A DNA stretch of 53,790 bases from Hyphomicrobiales bacterium (GTDB taxonomy: Bacteria > Pseudomonadota > Alphaproteobacteria > Rhizobiales > NORP267), in the NCBI GenBank assembly GCA_030688605.1, contig JAUYJB010000106.1, forward strand, positions 1 through 53,790, in the 5' to 3' direction. The notes beneath the pieces are model-generated. The model worked only from the letters and a program-made list of their open reading frames with translations, had not been told where the DNA came from and did no database searches. Position numbers and translations under genes: made by a program. Positions 16,216 to 23,804 of this stretch are shown piece after piece (the first letter of the stretch is position 1; every line of letters begins with the position of its first letter).

Positions 16216-17406
16216 ATGGGGCTGGACACGTCGACGCCGGTTCTGCTCCTCGGCGGGCAGGAGAATGCGCTCGCCGTGGCGCGCCACCTGGGCAGCCACG
16301 GCATCGCGGTGCGCGTCAGCGGTACGGCAAGCTGCATGGCGATGCGATCGCGCTATTGCCGACAGAGCTTCCCCGTTCCGCCCGGCCGGTCGGCGGACAC
16401 GTATTGGAATGAGCTGCTGCTGCCGCCCGGCAATGGCAGTCTGCACGGACATATCGTCTTTGCATGCAATGACGAGGCGATCGAGTTCATGGCCGATCAT
16501 CATCGGGAGCTCGAGGAGCACTATCTGCTCGACGATTCCGTGCCGGAAATCCAGCACGCCATGCTCGACAAGATGCGCACGCTGGAGCTCGCCCGCGCCG
16601 CCGGAGTGCCGGTGCCCAATTTCTGGAAGATTCGGAGCATCGCCGATGCCGAGCGGCTGCGCGGCGAGGTGGTCTTCCCGGTCATGGTGAAGCCCATCCT
16701 GTCGCACAAGTTCTTCCGCGTCTTCGGCCGCAAGCTTTTCATCATCGAGGACAGCTTCGACGAGCTCGTCCAAAAGGTGCGCCTGGCCCACGAGCACGGC
16801 ATGGCGGTCATGGTCGTCGAGATGATCCCCGGCCCCGACGACCTGACGAGCAGCTACTACACCTATATCGACGGGTCCGGGCGGACCCTGTTGCATCTCA
16901 CCAAGCGGGTTGTGCGCCGCCACCCCGTCAATCGGGGCGGCGCCTGCTACCACATCACCGAGTGGCTACCGGAGACGGCGGAGCTCGGGCGCAAGTTCTT
17001 CGAGGGCATCCGGTTCCGAGGGCTCGGCATCATCGAATTCAAGCGCGATCCGCGCGACGGACAATTGAAGGTTATCGAGGTCAACCCTCGCTTCACGGCC
17101 CCGCACAGGCTGATCGTCAATGTGGGCGCGCCGATCGACCTGATCATATATTGCCATCTGACCGGCCAGCCCCGGCCGCAATTCGACCAGTACGAGCAAT
17201 TCAGAAGGATGCTGTATCCGCTTCACGATTTTCTCGCCTTCAGGCAGCTCCGCGCGCGGGGCGAGCTGAGCTTCCTGGGTTGGCTGCGCAGCATCCTGCA
17301 TCGCAGAACGGATTTTCCCGTCTGGAGCCTGAGCGATCCCATGCCGGCGATCGTGCATACGGTCCAGCTCCTGCGGCGCATCAAAGAGGCAACCGACGGC
17401 AATTAA
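16216..17406 (+). CDS. ATP-grasp ligase (COG3919-like), copy 2
   Basis: A 396-residue paralogue of the ATP-grasp ligase at 13739. Motifs are conserved: L-L-G-G-Q-E-N-A-L-A, F-P-V-M-V-K-P-I-L-S, V-V-E-M-I-P-G-P-D-D-L and V-I-E-V-N-P-R. Differences cluster in residues 55-85, in the segment after V-P-N-F-W-K, and in the region before the C-terminal helices, so the copies may differ in specificity. The ATG is in the same position relative to the relic stop codon as in copy 1. An open frame runs upstream to 15760 but overlaps the LDH2 gene and is not protein-like. Duplicate ligases could attach two different amines or amino acids to the same glycan (inference). Confidence 0.82.
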   Translation: MGLDTSTPVLLLGGQENALAVARHLGSHGIAVRVSGTASCMAMRSRYCRQSFPVPPGRSADTYWNELLLPPGNGSLHGHIVFACNDEAIEFMADHHRELEEHYLLDDSVPEIQHAMLDKMRTLELARAAGVPVPNFWKIRSIADAERLRGEVVFPVMVKPILSHKFFRVFGRKLFIIEDSFDELVQKVRLAHEHGMAVMVVEMIPGPDDLTSSYYTYIDGSGRTLLHLTKRVVRRHPVNRGGACYHITEWLPETAELGRKFFEGIRFRGLGIIEFKRDPRDGQLKVIEVNPRFTAPHRLIVNVGAPIDLIIYCHLTGQPRPQFDQYEQFRRMLYPLHDFLAFRQLRARGELSFLGWLRSILHRRTDFPVWSLSDPMPAIVHTVQLLRRIKEATDGN

Positions 17407-17534
17407 ATGCCTCGACGCAGGCGCTGCGAAATCCTATGCACGCGGCATGGCGCGCGGACAGGGCGGCGACGCGGGTCCGGTCTCTTGCGGCCGCAAGGCA
17501 TGACTTGGGGCAGGCGGCATAAGGAGAAGGCCCA

Positions 17535-19265
17535 ATGCCACCGGTAGCCGATGAACGGCCTGAAGGCGAGACGCGCGGCCGGCCGATGCGCGTCGGGCTC
17601 CTGCTCGAAGGCGGCCGCGTCGCCGGCTGGCAGCGCGCCTTCGTCGACCGCCTCAAGGACGATCCTGGCGTTTCGCTGGCGCTGGTCATTGCCGCGCCGC
17701 AAGGGCCGACTGGCCGGCCCGCGCACGCAATCTGGTCTTCGATCGATGCGGCGGAGCGCGCCCTTGCCCGCCGCCTGTTCGGCCGCAGCCGGGTGCGCGG
17801 CGACATCTCGATGGAGATGTTGGACAACAAGCCGGTGGGCGCCCAAAGCCTGGCCGCGCTCGCCGGGCTGCCGACGGTGACGTGGGCGGAAGGGGCGGAC
17901 CGCGCCGCCGACGAGAAGGCCGCCGCAGCGATCAGGGCGGCCTCACTCGATGTCATTCTCGACCTTGGCTGCGCGCTTTCAAGCGCCGAACCGGGAGACA
18001 TGGCGCGGCACGGGGTCTGGACCTTGTGCACAGAGCACGGCGGCTATGACGAGGTCACACCCTTCGGGTTCTGGGAGTTCTACCGCAACGAACCGATCTG
18101 CACCGTCCGGCTCGTGGCGTCTTCCAACGACGCACCCGACGCCCTTACCGTCGCAAGCGGCAGCTACTGCATCTTCCGCTGGTCGTGGAACCTGAACGCC
18201 ATGCTGCTCAGCCACAAGGTGGCCTGGCTACTTGCCGATACGCTGAAGCAAGTGAGCAAGACCCGGCCAAGCGCCGGGCGCGGGCCGCGAGTGCCCGAGG
18301 CAGGCCGGGGGCGCCCGCAAAAAACCGTTCCTGGCGTCCTCCAGGCGCTGACGGCGCCGATCCTCAACGGCGGCCGCGTCGTCCTTGAGGCCATGCGCAG
18401 GATGGTGTTCGAGGACCGATGGCGGGTGTTGCTGGTCGAGGCAACGCCGCAGGGCCCCGCGTCCACTTCTCCCATGGTCATCGATCCGCCCCCGCACAGC
18501 TACTGGGCGGACCCGTTTCTCGTCCGGCGCGACGGCAAGTGCTACATCTTCTTCGAAGAGTATCTCTACGCGAAGCGCCGCGGCGTCATTTCCTACATCG
18601 AGGTCAGCAATCCCGCCGCCGCGCCGCGGGCGGTGGCGCCGCCCGTGCACAGGGTGCTGGACGAGCCGCACCACCTCTCCTACCCGTTCCTGTTCAGCCT
18701 TGACGGCTCGCTTTACATGGTCCCGGAGACGAGCCGGAACCGGACCATCGAGCTTTGGAAATGCGTCGAGTTCCCCGGCGTCTGGCGCAAAGAAAAGAAC
18801 ATCATGGAGAATCTGAGCGCCGTCGATACGAGCCTGCTCAACTGGAACGGCAAATGGTGGCTGTTCACCAACATGGACCGCAGCGGATTTGCCGACCATC
18901 GCAACGAATTGCACGTATTCCACAGCGAACATCCGATCGACGGACCCTGGCTGCCGCACGCCCGCAACCCGGTCATCGTCGATGCGCGCCGGGCACGCAT
19001 GGCGGGCGGCTTCCTGACCGCGCCCGACGGCCGTCCGGTCCGCTGCTGCCAGGTGCAGGGCAAGAAATACGGCGAGTCGGTTGCCTTCAGCATGATCGAG
19101 GAGCTGTCGGAAACGGCCTATGCCGAGACGCCCATCGACGACTTCGCCCATGTCTCGAGCGAGCCCTCGGCGCGGCACCACCACATCGCCTATGCCGACG
19201 GGCTGATCGTCGCCGACGAATGCCGGGACACGTTCAAGCTCGGCCGCATCCTCAAATTGTCGTAA
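17535..19265 (+). CDS. Fusion of formyltransferase-like N-domain and GINT1-like C-domain
   Basis: A 576-residue two-part protein. Residues about 15-235 resemble the Rossmann-like half of formyltransferases (M-R-V-G-L-L-L-E-G-G, D-V-I-L-D-L-G-C, then G-V-W-T-L-C-T-E-H-G-G-Y). The usual N-x-H-x-S/G-L-L catalytic motif is replaced by T-E-H-G-G-Y-D. Residues about 290-576 form a beta-propeller-like domain with H-S-Y-W-A-D-P-F-L, Y-I-F-F-E-E, H-L-S-Y-P-F-L-F and M-V-P-E-T-S. This is the pattern of the N-terminal domain of plant glucosamine-inositolphosphorylceramide transferase 1 and its bacterial relatives. The ATG follows AAGGAGAAGG. It closes the plus-strand polysaccharide run and probably acts on an amino sugar or glycan chain; the reaction is unknown. 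Confidence 0.75.
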   Translation: MPPVADERPEGETRGRPMRVGLLLEGGRVAGWQRAFVDRLKDDPGVSLALVIAAPQGPTGRPAHAIWSSIDAAERALARRLFGRSRVRGDISMEMLDNKPVGAQSLAALAGLPTVTWAEGADRAADEKAAAAIRAASLDVILDLGCALSSAEPGDMARHGVWTLCTEHGGYDEVTPFGFWEFYRNEPICTVRLVASSNDAPDALTVASGSYCIFRWSWNLNAMLLSHKVAWLLADTLKQVSKTRPSAGRGPRVPEAGRGRPQKTVPGVLQALTAPILNGGRVVLEAMRRMVFEDRWRVLLVEATPQGPASTSPMVIDPPPHSYWADPFLVRRDGKCYIFFEEYLYAKRRGVISYIEVSNPAAAPRAVAPPVHRVLDEPHHLSYPFLFSLDGSLYMVPETSRNRTIELWKCVEFPGVWRKEKNIMENLSAVDTSLLNWNGKWWLFTNMDRSGFADHRNELHVFHSEHPIDGPWLPHARNPVIVDARRARMAGGFLTAPDGRPVRCCQVQGKKYGESVAFSMIEELSETAYAETPIDDFAHVSSEPSARHHHIAYADGLIVADECRDTFKLGRILKLS

Positions 19266-19320
19266 GCCCGGGTTGCGCTCGACCCGGCATGAATTTTCGT
19301 GACCGTCCCTTCTCCGCGGA

Positions 19321-19336
19321 GCGGCGCAAGCGCCGC
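19321..19336. terminator. GC-rich hairpin between convergent genes
   Basis: GCGGCGC and GCGCCGC pair perfectly around a 2-base loop (or six pairs with a CAAG loop). It sits directly after the VTC-domain stop on the minus strand and 55 bases after the plus-strand fusion gene. A second weaker hairpin, CCGGGT with ACCCGG, lies at 19268-19287. No T tract follows, so a bidirectional terminator is only a possibility. Confidence 0.35.
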
Positions 19337-19337
19337 A

Positions 19338-20003
19338 TCAGTAATACAAGCAATCCATGCCGATCACGTACTTCGAATGGCGAAGGTATTGCAGATTAAG
19401 CTTCTGAACATAAGAAGCCGCTTCCTCCTCCAACTCAACCGGAAACTTCACTTCCAAAACGCCGGCGACGGGTGACCGTATTTTCAAGGCCATATGGGCG
19501 GGGTCGGAAAATTGTATATTGGTGTCGATCGTGAAGCGGATATTGCGTGAAGTCGTAAAATATTTGCGATCGTATCTGATATACAACATCGACAACGGCC
19601 TTTTATTCAAGGCACCTTTAAATATCCTGTCGACCTCGTCGGAGCACACGCCAAGAGGATTATTCAAAACATCAGCAACATCCCGTCCGTTGTCGATCTT
19701 CAGCACATGCTTCCAGGTCACGCGCACGTTTTTCTCTTTTATCTCCAGTGCCGAAACATTGCGATTTTCGCCATACCAGCGCAGGCGCACTTTCTGCCTC
19801 GGCGTCGTCCCCGCGACATTGTCAAAATAGTCCTGCTGATTGAGGCTGTCTCTGTAAACGGAATGGATCGTGCGCTGCGGATATGGACGCACCAGGGATG
19901 GCACGGCCGCGACCAGATTGCGCTCAACCAGGCTGAGCGCCCCATGGCGTAACGGAAACTTGAACTCAATTCGTTTGATAGCGTTCAAGGAGCATGTCCT
20001 CAA
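19338..20003 (-). CDS. VTC-domain (polyphosphate-polymerase-like) protein
   Basis: A protein of about 220 residues with the VTC tunnel fold. The signature alternating charged strands are visible: I-K-R-I-E-F-K-F at the start, K-V-R-L-R-W-Y-G, S-A-L-E-I-K-E-K, Y-I-R-Y-D-R-K-Y-F and V-L-E-V-K-F-P. These basic and acidic strands line the nucleotide/polyphosphate channel in the yeast VTC4 family. The longest frame starts at a TTG (20003). A second TTG at 19988, with GAGG well placed before it, would start right at the conserved strand and may be the true start. It overlaps the end of the CotH gene by about 38 bases, so the two are coupled. VTC, CotH and DUF4956 genes recur together in bacteria; the joint function is not established. 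Confidence 0.8.
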   Translation of the reverse strand: MRTCSLNAIKRIEFKFPLRHGALSLVERNLVAAVPSLVRPYPQRTIHSVYRDSLNQQDYFDNVAGTTPRQKVRLRWYGENRNVSALEIKEKNVRVTWKHVLKIDNGRDVADVLNNPLGVCSDEVDRIFKGALNKRPLSMLYIRYDRKYFTTSRNIRFTIDTNIQFSDPAHMALKIRSPVAGVLEVKFPVELEEEAASYVQKLNLQYLRHSKYVIGMDCLYY

Positions 20004-22728
20004 GGCTCGGCAGGTGAGATGTGCGCTCCTGATTGGGCGGCATGTCTTTCCCGTCGATCACGACACGGCTGCCTTCTTCGCGCGTGTACAGCGACGCGGC
20101 CTCCGCGATTTGCGAGCCCTTCACGGTGATCGTCGCCGGGCCATATTCCGCCTTCTTGATGTAAGCGGAATAAACCTCCTGCCTTATGTCCTCGAAGCTG
20201 GCGTTCTCGACGAGAGCGTCGGACTTGTCCTTCGCGACCACTCCCAACTGCGCGTCGGATACGGTGATGTTTCTGATTTCCGCGGATGATTCTTCGCCGA
20301 CCGAAACGCCCTTATCGCCGATTTTCCGGAAGCTGCCGCCGTCTATTTCCAGCTTGCTTCCGGAAACGTCGACGGCATCGTTGCCGGTTGACTCAAAATC
20401 GGTGTCCCGTATCACCACCGTGCTGAAGTCCCCGTCGAAAGCATCAAAGGCGCTGTTCTTGAATGTGCTGCGCTCGATCATCGTCCGCGGGCTGTCGATC
20501 ACGTTGAGCGCATCCTCGCACTGAAGATCGTCGTAGACGACGTCGCGGATCACCGCCTCGCCCTTGTAGACCGTCACGCAGCCGGTCAGGCCGCGAAAAT
20601 CCTGCCGGTTGTGCAACGGAACCGATTGATCGCCGGTGACATCCACATGTTCCATGTGCAGCCGCCCCTTGTATACGAGCAGCCCGCCCCAATATTCCCG
20701 GCCATATTCATCCTTGTGAGATTCCACCGAGACCCGCACGCGCTCGGCAGCGGTGCCGCGGATATCCAGATCTCCCTCCACCCGAAGCAACCCGCCGCGG
20801 CGCATGCGGATTTCGGCGCCGCGGTCGATCACGAGCCTCCAGCTCTCCGGAACGACGATTTCGCTCTCCAGTTCGATCGGCGCACCATTGGTGAACACGA
20901 CGCGCTTGCCGGCGTCATCAACGCGCACGCCGGGCGCGCCCGCCAGGACGATGTGGGCGTATTGCGGTCGAACATCCTTGCCCGGCGCATAGCTTTTCTC
21001 GGCCTCGATCGTTTTGCTCTGCCCGTCAAACATGTAGGCCAGCTCGACGCCGTCCTTCTTGGAATAATATTCCACACCCTGCACCGGCAGAACGACCGTT
21101 TCCCCGGGGCCAAGCGTGCGCGGGGCCGGTACGGAAGACCGATTGCTTTTGGTCTGGAAATCCAGCGAAGTCAGCGTCACCTGCCGGTCGGCGATGTTGG
21201 TGATCTCTACCGCGCTGCGGCCGTCGGCGAAGGGAATCCAATAAGCCAGCAATTGCTTGAAAGGTTGCCCGAGGTTCAGCTCCACGCTGCCGGCCGCGGT
21301 CATGTCTCCGGCGATATACCGACGAACGCTCTGTTCGAAAATGTCCAGGTTCTTTAACAGGCTGTCGAAGGGTATTTGGCAGGGAGATCCCCACCGCATG
21401 CAGGCTTTTTCCGCATCGGTTTCGCCGTAAAGTTTGCCGTCGATGCGCGCGTAATCGGCGATCTTTTTGGCATAATCAGACAGTCCCCTTCTGAACGCGG
21501 TGTCGGAGTAGCGTTGCCTGAGTTTCTCGATCGACGCAAACACCGCCTCGCGGAATTCGGGAACCTCCATTAGGGACGCATCCATGAACTGGATCTTGAA
21601 ATAGCCGGGGAGCAAACGGGCGTCGGGATCGAACAAGACGGGGAAGAGCCGGCGTTCCAGAGGGGAATAGTGGAAACGGCGATTGTAGAAATTGAGCCCA
21701 TGACTGCTGCCCCAGGCAGCCATCAGGACGAGAAAATCCGCCATCTGCGACGTGTCAAATGCCCGCTCCGCAGGAATATTTCCGGCGACGTACCCCCGAA
21801 GCAGCGAAACGGCGTTTTCCGCATGCCATTCCTGGGTCACGTTTCGCTCCCTGCCGGAACGGGCAAAGACCTTGATCCCGTAATGGTGGAGATTGAGATC
21901 CTTATTGGCGTGACTTACGTACCAACGCTGGTCCCAAAGATAGTCCTCGTTAAACGCGATGATGGGCGCCTCCCGGAGCCTTTGCGCCTCCACCATTTCC
22001 TTCAGGAAATGCTCCTCCATCATCATGATGCCGACATCCGCATTGTTGATGCGAACCCTCACGGGCTGCGTGCGCGGCGTCAAAATACCCAGCTCGCGGG
22101 CTTCTTTCTGCAACGCAAAGTGATAGATGCCGTTCCTGGTAACGGGGTGCTGAATTGAGAAGACCTCGGCGCCCAGGAAGCGGACGCTGCTTCTTGACTC
22201 GATTCTGAAGGACCATTTCAGAGGATCGACGACATGGTCCACCCCGTCTCCCTTCAGGCGCAGCTTTATCTTGCTCCATCCCGTTTCATGGGGGCTACTT
22301 AGATACAGTTTCCCGGGCACCCACTTGTCATCAGTGTGGCGGATCTGGCCGGCGGAAACTGCCTGTTGACGCAGACTGGTGATTTTGTCCGCGGCGGCGC
22401 CGGAAATCTGTATATCCAGCGCAGGAAGGCCCGTGCTCTCCGCCTCTCTGGAATAGGTCACGGCGTTCATCGAATACGTGGCCTGGACCACAAGGGAGCT
22501 GAGCTCGACCCCCAGATTGCCGATCACGAGGTTTGAGAGCCTGTATCCAAGCTGGAAAACGGAATCCGGAACAAGTGAATGGATTTGTGCTTTTATGGCA
22601 ACGGCCGTCGGGTCTTTGTTCTTGTGCAGATAGGCAAGGAATGTACCCGCCACGCTCCCGCTCAAGACGAAGAAGGCAATTACGACCGCAACCCAGGGCC
22701 GCTTTCGAATGTGCTCACGCAACGACAT
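19966..22728 (-). CDS. CotH-kinase-family protein with C-terminal parallel beta-helix
   Basis: A 920-residue protein. Residues about 12-34 form one membrane anchor (V-A-V-V-I-A-F-F-V-L-S-G-S), so most of it faces the periplasm. The middle (about 140-430) has CotH landmarks: K-I-K-L-R-L-K-G-D, W-S-F-R-I-E, F-A-L-Q-K-E-A-R-E-L-G, V-R-V-R-I-N-N-A-D-V-G-I-M-M-M-E-E and later N-F-Y-N-R-R-F-H-Y-S. CotH proteins are atypical protein kinases first known from spore coats. Residues about 650-890 contain right-handed beta-helix repeats (G-D-L-D-I-R-G, V-I-R-D-T-D-F, N-A-V-D-V-S-G). It overlaps the DUF4956 gene upstream by 14 bases and the VTC gene downstream. GC content is lower than in neighbouring blocks, which hints at transfer as a unit. 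Confidence 0.82.
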   Translation of the reverse strand: MSLREHIRKRPWVAVVIAFFVLSGSVAGTFLAYLHKNKDPTAVAIKAQIHSLVPDSVFQLGYRLSNLVIGNLGVELSSLVVQATYSMNAVTYSREAESTGLPALDIQISGAAADKITSLRQQAVSAGQIRHTDDKWVPGKLYLSSPHETGWSKIKLRLKGDGVDHVVDPLKWSFRIESRSSVRFLGAEVFSIQHPVTRNGIYHFALQKEARELGILTPRTQPVRVRINNADVGIMMMEEHFLKEMVEAQRLREAPIIAFNEDYLWDQRWYVSHANKDLNLHHYGIKVFARSGRERNVTQEWHAENAVSLLRGYVAGNIPAERAFDTSQMADFLVLMAAWGSSHGLNFYNRRFHYSPLERRLFPVLFDPDARLLPGYFKIQFMDASLMEVPEFREAVFASIEKLRQRYSDTAFRRGLSDYAKKIADYARIDGKLYGETDAEKACMRWGSPCQIPFDSLLKNLDIFEQSVRRYIAGDMTAAGSVELNLGQPFKQLLAYWIPFADGRSAVEITNIADRQVTLTSLDFQTKSNRSSVPAPRTLGPGETVVLPVQGVEYYSKKDGVELAYMFDGQSKTIEAEKSYAPGKDVRPQYAHIVLAGAPGVRVDDAGKRVVFTNGAPIELESEIVVPESWRLVIDRGAEIRMRRGGLLRVEGDLDIRGTAAERVRVSVESHKDEYGREYWGGLLVYKGRLHMEHVDVTGDQSVPLHNRQDFRGLTGCVTVYKGEAVIRDVVYDDLQCEDALNVIDSPRTMIERSTFKNSAFDAFDGDFSTVVIRDTDFESTGNDAVDVSGSKLEIDGGSFRKIGDKGVSVGEESSAEIRNITVSDAQLGVVAKDKSDALVENASFEDIRQEVYSAYIKKAEYGPATITVKGSQIAEAASLYTREEGSRVVIDGKDMPPNQERTSHLPSLEDMLLERYQTN

Positions 22729-23371
22729 GGCTGTTGTTGAAGAATGTTACGGTTGCATTATGGTCTCTTGAACTTAATGCACTTGTGAATTTTTCCATCG
22801 CAGCGGGAGATGCTTCGGAAACCTTGAAAACATAAGTTCCCCCGCCACTGTTGCCGGAGAGGCGCTGAACGTCCGCCCCCATTCCGTTGGCAAACAATGC
22901 TTGCTGGACATCCGACAAGGTCACGGCATTCTGATCCGATACCGTGACCTCCAGAAGCATGTTCCGATCCGCGGCCAGCCGCCGGCCCCGAACGCGGCTG
23001 TGGACAAACGCGACCAGACAAACGACGACCATGAAAATAATCGTCAGAAAATGCTGCCCCGCTCCAAGCCCCAGACCGACGGCGATCGCCACGAATATGT
23101 ACATCAGCTCTGACGGATCCTTGATGGGTGTGCGAAACCTCACAATCGACAGGGCTCCGACCAGGCCCAAAGACAGCGCCAAGGATGCTTTGATGATGGA
23201 GATGACAAGTACCATGGTCGGGATAAGTATCAGGAATATACCCAAATATTGCCGGACATTAATAAAGCCAGTCGCAGTCTTATATATGGTATAATACCAT
23301 ACCAATGCCAAAACAATTGCGAGCGCAAATGAATATGACACTGATAAGATTGAGGTGTTTATTAAGAACAA
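22715..23371 (-). CDS. DUF4956 membrane protein
   Basis: A 218-residue protein with four hydrophobic segments in its first 130 residues and a soluble C-terminal domain. The DUF4956 core is unmistakable: A-L-S-L-G-L-V-G-A-L-S-I-V-R-F-R-T-P, then D-P-S-E-L-M-Y-I-F-V-A-I-A-V-G-L-G-L-G. The start codon is a TTG at 23371, preceded by GGGGGCG on the coding strand. It is the first gene of the DUF4956-CotH-VTC operon and overlaps CotH by 14 bases. No activity is known for the family; co-occurrence with VTC-domain proteins suggests a membrane partner. Confidence 0.82.
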   Translation of the reverse strand: MFLINTSILSVSYSFALAIVLALVWYYTIYKTATGFINVRQYLGIFLILIPTMVLVISIIKASLALSLGLVGALSIVRFRTPIKDPSELMYIFVAIAVGLGLGAGQHFLTIIFMVVVCLVAFVHSRVRGRRLAADRNMLLEVTVSDQNAVTLSDVQQALFANGMGADVQRLSGNSGGGTYVFKVSEASPAAMEKFTSALSSRDHNATVTFFNNSHVVA

Positions 23372-23804
23372 TTACGCCCCCCCAACATTACGGTTTCCAT
23401 CCATTACGGAATTTCTGTTGAATTTAGGATGGACACCTTCCAAAACCTCCAGCATGAATTTGGGGCACTGTACAACGGGATATTCGATCCCGATACGTTC
23501 ATGATCTGGCGTCTAATTGTCCCGCCGTCGATCGAAACCCTTGGATCGCTGTCGATGTCGGCAGATATTCGGATATTCTACTTTTTTAGAAAATTGTCAA
23601 TCTGCCGACCACGCTCTTCAATCCGTGTTCCTCCATCACTTCCAATCTTGGTAAATCGGGGGCGAGGTGGGGCGGGAACGAAGTCCAGGCGAAATTCGTA
23701 ACGGGCGGCGGGTGCCGCGGAATGTCTTGGCTCGGGAGGAAAATGATGAGCCGCCCGGCGACCCGACATATCGCGTGTCGAAGCGAGGCGATCCGGTCTC
23801 CGGC
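23372..23804. other. AT-richer intergenic region between the DUF4956 operon and the Wzy fusion
   Basis: No gene is supported in these 433 bases. An AT-rich patch at about 23560-23605 contains a short direct repeat (GATATTCG then GATATTC) and a small inverted repeat TTCTA-N6-TAGAA. This is a reasonable place for the promoter of the minus-strand DUF4956-CotH-VTC operon. The right end of the IS3-type element that supplied the transposase domain should also lie in the part near 23700-23804, but no terminal repeat was identified. Confidence 0.35.
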
